A DNA stretch of 64,000 bases from NCBI GenBank assembly GCA_017979445.1, contig JADQWC010000045.1, positions 62,001 through 126,000 of the forward strand, in the 5' to 3' direction. Made by a program: the position numbers and the translations under genes. This document shows, in pieces, positions 22,278 to 33,812 of the stretch (position 1 is its first letter; every line of letters begins with the position of its first letter). The DNA comes from Akebia trifoliata. Its lineage: Eukaryota; Streptophyta; Magnoliopsida; Ranunculales; Lardizabalaceae. The notes beneath the pieces are model-generated. The model saw nothing but the letters and a program-made list of their open reading frames with translations. It searched no databases and had not been told where the DNA came from.

Positions 22278-23453
22278 ACTATGAATGAATTAATAACATG
22301 CCCCATGCCTACACCAATAAAATTAGTTTTAATTAACTAAATTCATTATCAAAAGGCATAAATTTTTCACTTGTAATTAAATAAATATAACAACTACCAT
22401 GGCCAATGCTACATTTCTTTCACTACCAAAATGGATTTATGTGGTCATGGATTCATGTGTGATCACATGGCACAAGTGTACATTCAGGTGGCTTGAACAT
22501 AACCTAAAACAAAATTCCTTTTTTTTATTGGGTTATGTTTGGTTGCAAATGAATTTAAATAAATATTTTAATTTCGAAGTAAAAAACTTGTAGGATTTCA
22601 AGGAAAAGAGTCCTAACTGTTAGGCTAGCCATTAGTGTGATAAGGAACAAATTCTCTAAAGGTTTTAGACCCAAATGGATTGCCATTTGACCAAACAACC
22701 CATAGCTCTCTAGTTTACTGGCTTGAATCACATTGAAAAATTAAAAATTAAAAATAAAACGTGGAATTGTAGACATGTAAGATTTAGTGGTCCTAAACCT
22801 TAATACAACATGAGTTTGAGAGTCGTCACCATTCAAAGAGTTTAAGGTGTGAATGACCACCTAAAATAGATTTTATAAATTTATCTTTGACAAATTTAGT
22901 GAGTCAAAACTAGTCCACCCAAGAGGTTGCGTAATGAGGTTTGGTTGTAAGACAGGGAAGGTGTCAAGAATCCCATCCTACCCACCAAGTTGGTGGTTAC
23001 CAAGGTATTGACTATATGTGAGGACTTGTACTATTTTTATTTTTATTTTCGAAGATTTTTGGAGTTAGTATGATGTTTCTATATATGAATGCATGAATTT
23101 GGCACACACACACAAAAAAAAAAAGAAAACAAAAACAAAAAACAAAAAAAAGATATATATGAATGCATGAGCTTCGAAATGGGTGGGATGTAAATGAGAG
23201 GCACCCACTAGTAGGGGCTTTTTTGTTTGCTTGGAGTTGAGAATGGCTATCCATAAGGATGACGCTCATTGGACTCTAGCACTTTTAATTGCAGTGTGTG
23301 TGTAATGGGAATGTGCCCAAGATAGGGCTTATTTTTGGAGGTCCACGTTGATAAATACTTCATGGATAGGGATTTCCTCTTTTATGACATTTACCCATTT
23401 TTTATTACGGACTTACAAATGTGAGGGATCACCCCATAAAGCTATACTCCTCA
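22278..23453. other. 5' flank and first codons of gene X copy 1; right half of duplicated segment
   Basis: Homologous to 27736-29376. The minus strand at 22278-22306 holds the first codons of exon 1, including an ATG at 22304-22306 that is ACG in copy 2. The rest is probably upstream (promoter) sequence of gene X; no other gene is recognised. An A-rich simple stretch occurs at 23104-23150. Homology stops abruptly at about 23453, where a Copia fragment begins. Confidence 0.6.
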
Positions 23454-23640
23454 AAATAAAGTATTTTCTTAGGTTGAAAAGGTTTGAAAGAAAATCATTG
23501 AGATCTCTTATTTGGACACTAGTTTAGTGATTGCAAATCCTCTTACAAAGGGTTTTCTGTCAAAAATTTTCAAGGAGCATGTGAGTCGCATAGGATAATT
23601 AATTAAGTATTTCGACTATGTTATTTGATTAGTTGTTATC
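23454..23640 (+). pseudogene. Copia-type retrotransposon fragment: end of RNase H
   Basis: In the frame from 23491 to the TAA at 23596-23598 the text IEISYLDTSLVIANPLTKG, then KIFKEHVSRIG, matches the C-terminus of Ty1/copia RNase H (I..I.T..MVADPLTKGL...F..HV...G). Only about 40 codons are recognisable and one TGA lies just upstream. What follows is probably its 3' LTR, but no clean LTR border or polypurine tract was found. Confidence 0.7.
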
Positions 23641-26318
23641 CCATTGTATTAATCGATGTTTTTGGATTACCCTTGTACTCAATTGGTAGCAATTAAGTAG
23701 TATTATTTTTATATTACTGTTCATTAGATATCTAATTTTGTGCATATGCTATAAGATTAAAGTTTATCCTAGGAACACAAGTTAGTTTTCATGAGCTATG
23801 GTTGGGTGAGATGTGTCTAGGAAACACATTGGTAAGCCTTCATTGGTACGTAATAGTTTTTCACAAGAGAGTTTGTCGTAATGTGTCTGGATGGCGTATT
23901 ACGAGTACAAAGCACAACGAGTTTGAGAATACATCATTAAATTGGATGATATGTGTGCATTAACATGTATATATCACGTCAATAAAAGAACACATAAAGA
24001 TAAACTTTTAATTTTAGAGAAAATGCTAGCATTGAGACTATGGATTTGTCTTGGTGTCAAGAACATATAAGAACACCAAAACATCCACAATCCGTTGTTG
24101 GTTTTCTTTTTGGAACAAAGTGTACATTAAGATACCCAAATTATTTAGATAATGATTTTCCAAACTAAAGAGTGGCAACTCGCTTTCAAAGGTTTTCAAC
24201 TTTTGTGTCATTTTTAAACAGTTTAAGATTGCACATATGGACCAAGTGGGACATTGTCTTTTTTATAAGAAACGGTGAGATAACTCACTTTCTTCTTTTA
24301 AAATAAGATTATTACTAAAGAAAATATCCTTGGGTGATCCACATATGTAATGAATTTTAATATGAGTGGGTTGACATGAATTATCAAAGTATTTAAGCGA
24401 TCTAAGTACGTGGGTGTGATCTTCTTGATTGAAAAGTGACTCCTAATATTTCTCTAACTACCATGATGGGTCAAACATGGAACAATGACGTCTATTTCCT
24501 CGTACATTCCAAGATCCCGATAAATTTGATTGACAACACGGTGGTCTCGCTCTTTCTTAAAACATAAATATGAAAACCGCCCCTCCCTAATACAAGCCTT
24601 CAAGTTCCCATCTATTTTATTTTGCTGCAAGGTGTTTGGGGTAGTATTTCCTTTATTGTTATTGGTTTTGCAAGTCATTGAAGATCAAAGAATCATTTTA
24701 TTTTGCTCCATTGGATCTATATATATTTATCTTGAGCAATTATCCATCTTCATTAAATGAATAAAATGGATTTTAAATCCAGAAGGTCACATCCCTCTCT
24801 TTTTTGTTAATGTAAAGTGATGTCCCCGAGAATGGGAGAATCATCATTTGGATTATCATGGAGAAATCTACTAAGATAATCTTTCTCATGCAATCTTAAT
24901 GCCAAGGGTGGATTTACATAGGGGACTAGTTCCCACAAGAATTTGAAGAACGTATAGGGTTTGTGGAGGGCTTTTTAGGTCTTCCACTCCTCAAGCTATG
25001 CCTGTCTTGGTGTTGATGATGATGATGATCGTAGAAAGATTTGTGACCTTCCACTCATTGAGATGAAAAATATCCTATGATTGTAGGATTAATCCAAGGT
25101 GCCTTAGTCCTTATTGTTGGTGGCCTGGCTGACCCTTTCTATTGGTAGGATTGGTTTCTACCTACGGTCTTCAGTTTCCTTCGACGGTGGTTTGATCTCA
25201 TCTCGTTCCTTTGTTGATGTTGCTTCAGTTAACCTCTTTTGATGATCGTTTTGACTTTGATCTTTTGACCTTTTCCTCTTTGAGATGATGGTTTGATTCC
25301 CCCTAGTAACTTTGTGACTTCTAGGATGGTAAAAGGTGAGAAGGTGTGAAGGGTGGGGCCTCGGTGTGGTGTCTCCGAACGATCCTTCGCATATATTGCT
25401 AGTAATTAGATAAAAGGAAAATAAAGAAGAAAATGAATAGTAAACTTGCAGAGTGATCTTTTTTGTAAGGTTTCAATCAAATTAACCAACAACCTTTCTC
25501 TATTTGATAGGTTGATTTTTATAGATGAAATTCAGAAATAGGTGTTACCATACGGCTAGTTCAGATGTCTAAATGAGATGTTTAGTTGAGGTGCACTTAA
25601 TTATTTTGCAAGATGGATCCATCACTTGTGAGTGAGATTTTTCTTTGATGTGCAAGTGTTGCAGGTCATTAATGTGAAGCAAAAGATCTCTATACATAGT
25701 GTCTCATCAGTCTGATAAGATCTTTTTATAGTTATCCGCTCATACTTAAATACTTTCTCTAGGACATTTATGTGCTATAGATTTAGTTAGATATGAGTTA
25801 GGGATCGGATTTGAGATCAGTCTCTATATTCTTGTGAAGTAAGTTGTGTGCTTTTGGGATGAACATGTTAAGATATGTCACACTCTTTCGTTTTGACAAT
25901 TTTTTTGTCTTTTGTGATAAATGAGTGGCCTCTATACAAGGGAGAATTCTTGTTTCTCCTAGCTCTATCTTGGTTGTCTATGGATTCTAAGTCCGAGATG
26001 AGGTCTGCCAAATCTGGTTGTTTTCCTCAAAAGTGATTGTAATCTGTTTTCTTACACTCATCAACCTAAGGTCATTCCTAACTCTGTTTTTAGGTGATCT
26101 CGGTTGGCACTGTGCTTCATATTTTACGACACGGATAGGAATTTTTGCCTTTCTTCTTACTGTAAGATATTAATTCTAAGTGGGACCTTTTTCACTTTTT
26201 TTAGCAGGTGTCCTTTTTGTGTTGCATGACAGAAATGGTCTCCACATATTTTATATGCTATTGCAACTGATAACATCGGTGGAATAGAAAATCAACTGCC
26301 ATTGTCCCCACAAAAATC
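23641..26318. other. No assignable gene; possible Copia LTR remnant then unclassified DNA
   Basis: 23641-24400 may be LTR of the Copia fragment. From 24400 to 26318 the short ORFs on both strands (for example 24454-24678) match nothing I recognise. A short (GATGAT)n tract lies at 25015-25032. No terminal repeats, RNA genes or conserved retrotransposon motifs were seen. Confidence 0.4.
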
Positions 26319-27757
26319 TTAAAATTTCCGAATCTTACAGATAAGAAGACCATTTGAATTCTCGTCTGCACGTGGGACATGGTAGTATGCGTATGCGCTC
26401 TTGTTGGATTTATATGTTACATATACCTTACTAAGCTCTGCAATTTGCTCTTTAGGATCTTTCTTCCTCTCACTTTGATCATTCCTTTTAGGCGTTTTTG
26501 GTGGTCCGACAGAGATGATCTCTGTATGCGAGACTTTTCGCAATTTCCACACAACATTTATAGGATCAACGTTGCCAATCATTGTTAATTTGTTACCTTT
26601 CTCGTTCATGGAAATGGACTCAATCCCTACACATTGCAAATCAAAAACAGTTAAATTGTGTTCTTCTCTTTCTTTCTTATAGAACTCCCACATCCTTTGT
26701 TAAGTGGAGAAAGAAATTAGAAGAGGATGAACTCGCAGTTACCATTGATTCTAGAGACTCTTTTCATGTATTTCTGCTTGGTTTTATCATCAGGAAAAGA
26801 CACCTTCAGCACCAGTATCTGTAAAGAGTCAATAGAGCTTCAGTTTAGACCATATAAATTATTTTTTCAAAAATTCCACAAACTCAAGTCTTTAATCTTT
26901 TATCTCCTGTCCCATATACTAAAGAGTGAACAAGTAAAGAAGAATCTACAAAAATTAAGAATGAGATTTAGCTTTGGAGACCAGACATCATTAATAAATA
27001 ATCAAGTAAAAACAAAAACCAAAACACATCTAGCCCAAAACACTTCCACTTCACCTTTTTAGCATACGAAGCATGTGATTCTCCAGCTGATGAAGCATTA
27101 TCTTCTGTAGCTGACGTGGCATGACTGGAGACCACAGATGGCGTGGCATGACCATGGACCCATCCAGAGCCAATATCTTTAACAAAATGCAATACAGTCT
27201 AATTAACAGACTAAACAAATTAAGGAATCAATAAAGAAGAATACACAAAGATGATTATTCATGTTTGAAATAGTGTAAACAACATAAAAGATAATTTTAG
27301 GACTTTTCTAGCCTCAACCCTCCATCAACATGACTGTTAGGATTTGAGGAAAAACAAAGATTTCCTCAAGATTAGTTCCATTAATCTTCTATGGATTAAA
27401 ACACTTTTTTCTTAATGATACAGTTTTTTTTTTGGGAATCCCTACCATCCCAACAACCATGTTAGTGGACAGCGTCAACTCGTTGGAGAGGCTAGCATTC
27501 TCTAAGAATTTGTCATTCTTACCATGATCAATTTTCTCACCAATCTGAATATCTTGCAGTGCCCCCAACCATTTTTCAACCTTATTGAAGTTTGTGTCAC
27601 TACTATCATCATGAAAATAACTTCCAATAAGTTGATCATTACCAAATGCTTCTATCATTACGAGAGTATCAGCTGCAAATGGCATTGAAAACTCATGAGT
27701 CTGTTTTTCAAATGGAATTCTTATATTCACTATGAATGAATTAATAATATTCGCCGT
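26319..27757 (-). CDS. Gene X copy 2: four-exon model, unknown N-terminal region plus C-terminal HMA domain
   Basis: Exons on the minus strand: 27757-27446, 27198-27055, 26818-26743, 26626-26319 (312+144+76+308 = 840 bp, 279 residues plus stop). All three introns have GT...AG ends and phases match (0, 0, 1). Exons 3-4 encode an HMA fold: ILVLKVSFPDDKTKQKYMK, then GIESISMNEKGNKLTMIG, VDPINVVWKLRK and TEIISVGPPK, followed by a charged linker and a YYHVPRADEN tail. This is the HIPP type of plant HMA protein; the CxxC metal ligands are absent. The tail ENSNGLLIC then KIRKF replaces the usual isoprenylation box and stop. Exons 1-2 (FSMPFAADTLVMIEAFG, VEKWLGALQDIQIGEK) match no family I know. The first codon is ACG here, ATG in copy 1; the next in-frame ATGs are internal. 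Possibly a pseudogene, though it has no internal stop. Confidence 0.6.
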
Positions 27758-29385
27758 GCCTACACCAATAGAATCAGCTTTGATTAACTAAATCCATTAC
27801 CAAAAAGCATAAATCTTTCACTTGTAATTAAATAAAGATAACAACTATCATGGCCAATGCTACATTTCTTTCGCTACCAATATATGTGGTCACGGATTCG
27901 TGTGTGATAACATGGCACGAGTGTACATTCAGGTGGCTTGAGCAGAGCCTAAACCAAAATTTCTTTTCCTTTTTTTTGATTGGGTTATGTTTGGTTGCGA
28001 ATGAATTTAAATAAATATTTTAATTTCTAAGTAAAAACTTGTAGGATTTCAAGGAAAAGAGTCCTAACTGTTAGGCTAGCCATTAGTGTGATAAGGGTTC
28101 AAGAACAAGAGCACTAAGGGTTTTAGACCCAAATGGATTGCCATTTGACCAAACAACCCATAGCCCTCTAGTTTACTGGCTTGAATCAGATTAAAATATT
28201 AAAAATTAAAAATTAAAATTGGCATTGCAGACATGTAAGGTATAGTGGTCCTAAACCTTAATACAACATGAGTTTGGGAGTCGTCACCATTCGAAAAGTC
28301 TAAGGTGTGAATGGCCACCTAAAACAGATTTTATAAATTTATCTTTGACAAATTTAGTGAATCAATTAAACTGTTCCAAGCCTTGATAGTTCCCGTGAGC
28401 TATGGCGAGGGAGTCGAGTACTGCGGACCAACCCGCACCAGCACCACGAAACAACAAAGAACGCATTGAGCTCCTTGAAGCTCAAATGGCCCAGCTTACG
28501 GGTCTTGTGGATGGCATGGCAAACCTAGGTGAGCGCCAGGACACGATGGAAACTGATTACATGACCCTCAATGATAGAGTGAATGTCCTCGAGGAGGATG
28601 CACGAGGGTCCTTAACGCTCCTACAGGAGCAAGTTACTGAGCTCACTACAAAGGTAAACCTTCTAGTGAGAGCCATTGGGTCCGGAGACCCTACCCGGGG
28701 AGAAACTACTACAAGAATGCGTGTTCCAGAGCCACGAGCTTACGGTGGCGCCCGCGATGCCAAGGAATTAGAAAATTTCCTGTTTGACATGGAACAATAC
28801 TTTCGCGCAGCTCGCCCCGATTCAGAAGAGGTAAAGGTCACCACGGCCACGATGTACCTAACGGGTGACGCCAAGCTATGGTGGCGCATGAGGTTCTGTT
28901 GTAAGACAGGGAAAGTGTCAAGAACCCCATCCTACCCACCAAGTTGGTGGTCACCAAGATATTGACCATATGTGAGGACTTGTACTATTTTTATTTTTAT
29001 TTTTGAAGATTTTTGGAGTTAGTAGGATGTTGATATATAGGAATGCATGAATTTAACACCAAAAAAAATAAAAGATATATATGAATGCATGAGCTTCAAA
29101 ATGGGTGGGATGTAAATGAGATGCTCCCACTAGTTGGGCCTTTTTTGTTTGCTTGGGGTTGAGAATGGCTATCCATAAGGACGGCGCTCATTGGACTCTA
29201 GCACTTTTAATGACGGTGTGTGTGTAATGGTAATGTGCCCAAGATAGGGCCAATTTTTGTAGGTCCATGTTGATAAATACTTCATGGATAGGGATTTCCT
29301 CTTTTATGACCTTTGCCCCTTTTTTATTACGGACTTACAAATGTGAGGGATCACCCCATAAAGCTATACTCCTCAACCTTAGTTT
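27758..29385. other. Upstream flank of gene X copy 2
   Basis: Collinear with 22307-23453 of copy 1 except for the gag fragment at about 28365-28890. Likely promoter and upstream sequence of gene X. No TATA box or second gene could be assigned with confidence. The A-rich tract of copy 1 is shorter here (about 29060-29075). Confidence 0.5.
28365..28890 (+). pseudogene. Fragment of a chromovirus-type gag inserted in the flank of gene X copy 2
   Basis: ATG at 28402 opens 187 codons, of which about 162 are gag: MARESSTADQPAPAP, a coiled-coil stretch (ERIELLEAQMAQLTGLVDGM, LLQEQVTELTTKVNLL), then RVPEPRAYGGARDAKELENF and MYLTGDAKLWWRMR, the typical capsid start of plant Ty3/gypsy chromoviruses. 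The frame then runs into gene X flank sequence. No LTRs, primer site or target duplication surround it. The fragment has no stops and is clearly more GC-rich than its surroundings. Copy 1 has about 30 unrelated bases at this position, so it arrived as a patch, e.g. filler DNA at a repaired break. Confidence 0.75.
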
Positions 29386-29700
29386 TCCATTAGGAGTGCT
29401 TACACGATATGAAGATTAAGATGGCTATACTACATAATGCATGCCAAGGCTTCCAAGAATCTTATTATTGACTTAAAGATGTGAGGATCATTCCAGTTAG
29501 GGAGTATACTCTCAACCCTTATCTTACCATTAAGAATGTTCATTCTACATGATTAAGATGACTATACTACATAATGCATGCAAAAGCTTTCAAGATGATT
29601 ATTATGGATACGAAAAGATAGTGAGGATCATCCCATGAAGGGAGTACACTCTCAACCCTATCTTGTCATTAGGAATACTTATACTACATGATTGAGATGA
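29340..29700 (+). repeat. Imperfect tandem repeat, about 125-130 bp, 3 copies
   Basis: Each unit contains GTGAGGATCAtcCC, a CTCAACCcTtatCTT stretch, CATTAGGAATGCTTA, ACATGATTAAGATG and CATAATGCATGC. Units begin near 29343, 29467 and 29619. The first unit is the right-hand end of the duplicated host segment, which in copy 1 is cut by the Copia fragment. Confidence 0.65.
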
Positions 29701-32138
29701 GTTAGGAACTAAATATAAAAGAAGATAGAGTGGGGAAGGTAGAAGAGGGATTGGGGGAATGCAAGTAAAGTAAAAAAACTAAAATGAAATAACAATCCTA
29801 CCTGGTCTTTGTCTTCCCCTACTTATTATTTTTCTTATCCTTCTTAGATCTCCAAATTTAGGCCTCAAGAGTGCTTGAAAGGGTATTTGAATAGAATTTT
29901 TGGGAATTAGGTAGGTCTCACGGAGAGAATTAGAATTTTTGGGAAAGTGAGTCTCTAACTTACTTTTTTTTTATTCTTTGGGATACAGTTTTTCCCCTTG
30001 AAATACAATAACTTTGACAATGGCAAGTAATACCCACTCAAGGGGGTCTTTAGGGTCAATCACTCTCTTGTGTCTCTCTCCAAATTGAGGCCAAGAGGGT
30101 AATTCACTTTAAGCCCTAGAAAATCCTTTTTGAAGAGCAAGGGTGTCCACACCATATAAACTTGGTCAAACTACAATGAAACACAAGGTGCATGGCCTAG
30201 AATTATCTAAGAGAGGAGGGTCTAATGGGTCAAATACGTTACTTTGAGTCTCAACAAAGTAAGATTGGAGAGTTAATTAACGCTTGAGATAGCTAAGGGT
30301 CAACCTTTGAGGATTTGCAAAATTACAAGAAAACAAAGGAAGCAAAATTAAAGATGAACTAATGCAATGGTAAAGAGAGCAACTCACCTTGAGGTTTCTT
30401 GGCAAATGGAGGATTAGAGAGGGTTGAGGTGTAAAAGCACTAATATGTAACACATCGGAGTGAGAATCAAGAAAAAAAAACAAAATAAAGACTGGTCCAG
30501 ACAAAGTATATATATACACTGGCCCTTGGGGTGAGAATCAAGCACTAATATACCTAGAAGTTTAGAAATGGGTTGACTTTTTGTAAGAATGTTCTCTAAG
30601 ATGAGGAGATCATCCTCACAAAAAAATATACCCATTCTAAAAGTTCTAACTCCAATTTACAAATTGAAGAATCATGTTCGGGTGCCAACACATTTTGTCA
30701 CATATGGGTTAGAAGTTTTGGAACGAGCTATGTTTTTGTGAGATTATCCTCACCAAAAATCATCACATTTAAAAATTTTTAATCCCAATTTATAAGTTGA
30801 AGAAATGTGGACCGTTCATTTCTTTGTAAACCACTTTTGATGGGGTTAGAAGTTTCTAAATGGGCTGTTTTTTTATGAGGTTGATCTCCTTATCATAAAG
30901 ATCACCCTCACCAAAAATTAGTCCATTATGAAATTTCTAGCTCATATATAATTTTTTTTTAAAAAGTGTTGGCCAAATAGTTGGCCCGAACAGGACCATA
31001 AGCCTCGGTAAGGGTGGTAGCTTGACTATGTCAACCTAACCAAACTATTAGCAAAATATGTAAAAGAATGGACGAGGGCAACTTTCGTGTGTAAAGAAGT
31101 GAACTCTATTTGAAATTGAAAAAATATTAGCCTCAAATAAGGTGCAAGGCGCTCCATCAATCTAACGATGGAAATGAAATAGGAAACGTAATGTTTGATG
31201 ATAAGTCTAAAATATTGTTTGGCGCTAGAAAAATCCTTGAAAATTTAGATGACAAAAAATAAAATCAAGTCATATTTCTATGAAGTCAATTTCATGACTT
31301 ATGAGTCATTAGGCAGGTCAAAAAACATGTATGATGAATATTTATGCATAAAACAAAATTTAATATTGTTAGAACCTAATAACCGTGTGGCCCAATTGAC
31401 CTACACATTTAGGTATTTGACTTGCACAAGGATTCTATATTGTAGAGACGTCAATCAATAAGGATAAATCCCAATTAAATTAGAATCAGAAATACTCTTT
31501 AGGTTTAATAGGAAATCTTGATGAATAGGAATCCTACTAAAAGAGGACTTCTATGCCTTCTATTTCCATTTATTTAAGTGGATCGGCACCCAATAATAGA
31601 ATAGGGCATACACATAAAACGTGAGAAGAGATTGGGTCTTGAATTGAGGTGATCTCCATCAATCATTAGAACCCTAGTCGATCAAACATAGAAAAAAAAG
31701 AGAAGGTGAGTCTGAAAAATTAAAGAACACATGGATCAAGATTCAAGACTTAGGGATTTGCATACATCGGATCATTGACACGTAGATTACGAAAGGTACA
31801 TCTCCAACTATATCTTAAGTCATCAATTTAACTTATGGTATAAGGTAAGTACCCTAAACTTTTGATCTTTAGGAACATAAACAGGTTTCTTGAGTTATAT
31901 GAATGATTCTTGATCTTGGTAAATTATAGATTTATAAATATGTGGATAAAGATTTTGTATGTTATAAATCTCACAAATATTTGATTATTTAGAGATATTT
32001 ATTTCTTACATTTTGATGAAGAGCATCAGAATATATAAGGGTTCAAAGTAAAGTATAATATATTGAGTTTCTGCCTTTCTGGTGAGCTGGCGTGTTTTAG
32101 AATAAAATCTCTACATAAATAAATAAAAATTCATACCA

Positions 32139-32391
32139 TCCATGTTGTCCTCGTGAATACAGTGGCGAAGGCCAATTTCGGTGGTTGTTGATAGACCATC
32201 TGTGCTGTGTTCCTGATTATAGTGATTGATGTGAAGTCCAGTGCTCGTAGTAGATCCACAACCTGTGCTGAGGGCCTCAACAACACTGTCAATTGCTGGA
32301 CAATCCGTGCTACTGTCTGTTAGATGATACATATCGTGGTATAGGCTGAACCCAATATTATAAGCCTTCAAGCCACATCTGGGCTTACTAA
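32139..32391 (-). other. Exon-like open frame with splice-like borders, unknown product
   Basis: On the minus strand an AG acceptor (AAAATTTTAG) precedes about 250 bp of open frame ending at a GATG|GTATGA donor. The text is codon-like and polar (YHDMYHLTDSSTDCPAIDSV, NHYNQEHSTDGLSTTTEIG). No family recognised and no flanking exons could be joined, so it may be chance or a gene relic. Confidence 0.3.
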
Positions 32392-32820
32392 AATTTTTTG
32401 GTACAGATTAAAGAAGCAATCTGCAAAGAATAGAGAACAAAATTCATTCAATTACTATGAAATTAATTTCCGATAAAACTGCAATTGAAAACCAAACCTT
32501 AAATATATACATCATCCCATCAAGAAGAGAACAATCTCAATAACATACTCAAGAACCCATAACCTAATAGTTCTTACTTGGTTCAAGTAAATCACAAATT
32601 TCATTTAGCTCTATCTCACACATTAAGATCGTCAGAAATAATAGAAGCACATAGAAGAACAAGAATTAAAACATATACATTAAACAGATCACAATTTGCT
32701 AAACCCTGCATGTTTTTTTCTGTCCCCAATTTGTTTAATTAAAATTAAAATGGTTATTAAAAATTTTGCTAGAAATTTTCTTACTAAATATCAGCATATC
32801 TGCAAAGAAGAAACAACCTC

Positions 32821-32848
<28 letters not shown>
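32821..32848 (+). repeat. Poly(A) tract
   Basis: A run of 28 A. No retroposed gene, LINE 3' end or target duplication is evident beside it, so it is scored as a simple repeat. Confidence 0.8.
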
Positions 32849-32852
<4 letters not shown>

Positions 32853-33812
32853 CTAATTCTACTACCTCAAGCAGAGAAGAATCTCAATAACGTATGCTCA
32901 AGAACCAAGAAAACGCAGAAGTTGTAATTTAAAGGTAGTCAAGAAGGAATTTTACCTTACAAGATGTGCAAAAGTGAAGAGACCAAGGGTTAAGTTGTAA
33001 AAGAGTAGGAGAAGCGACCATATTTGACTCCAACAGTCAAACTTGCTGGCAGAAAAAAAATTTTTGTGGAAGTCGACAAATGCAAACGAATCTGACATTG
33101 TTGCACACATGGCTGACGTCGATGTGTGTGCAGAATGCAGACTGAAAACTGAAAAGCATCTGCAATTAATGCAAATCCCCATAAATCGTGTGTTTATGTT
33201 TCCCGACAAAACAGATCTATGATTCCATGTCCGTCACACGTCAGCTGAGTATATTTCGACTGACGACTTCCTAATTAGAATATCAGCACTCTCTACAAAG
33301 TACATTGGGCCAAATGATATATAGTGTCGGCCATGTGTGCAACCATGTTTCACGCGCGTGCAACTATAATAAGAAATGCTTCTTAAAAATGCTTATTAAA
33401 ATTAAAGATGGAATTTATTATTAGAAAAATTTATACTTGATCATAAAAAATAAAAAATAAAAGAATTTTTATACTTATTTCAAAAAATTTATATCATATT
33501 TCATCATTTAATTTATATTTTAAGTACTTTTTATAATTTATAATTTTGATTTTGCAAATAGAAAATTTAGAAGATACTTTTATAATTTAAGAAAACTAAT
33601 TTGATCATACGGGTCATGGATGTGCAAAGAATTTTATCTAATTTAATTTAATATATTAATTAAGGTTTTTTTTTAAGATAACATAATTAATGGACTTGTA
33701 AGAGGGTGTTTCTGTAAATTATAATTTAAAATATTAACTAAACTAACTAGAATTGTAGAATTGTACATTTATTATTTTTGACAAAAAAAAAAAAAAAACT
33801 TGGATGATAATA

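Larger units (their letters stand above)
29701..33812. other. AT-rich DNA without assignable genes
   Basis: 30550-30960 holds three diverged copies of a 100-150-bp unit with GGGTTAGAAGTTT..GGAACGAGC and CCTCACCAAAAAT. 31360-31860 looks like an old LTR or leader (starts TGTTAGAACCTAATAACC) but has no partner. The minus-strand ORF at 32952-33209 may be 5' sequence of a gene ending at 32139, without recognisable domains. 33410-33810 is very AT-rich; 33590-33790 is weakly repeated at 35040-35165, flanking the hAT-like element. Confidence 0.4.

Noticed and set aside
32821..32848. Poly(A) tail of a LINE or processed pseudogene
   Set aside because: No coding remnant upstream and no target duplication around the tract.
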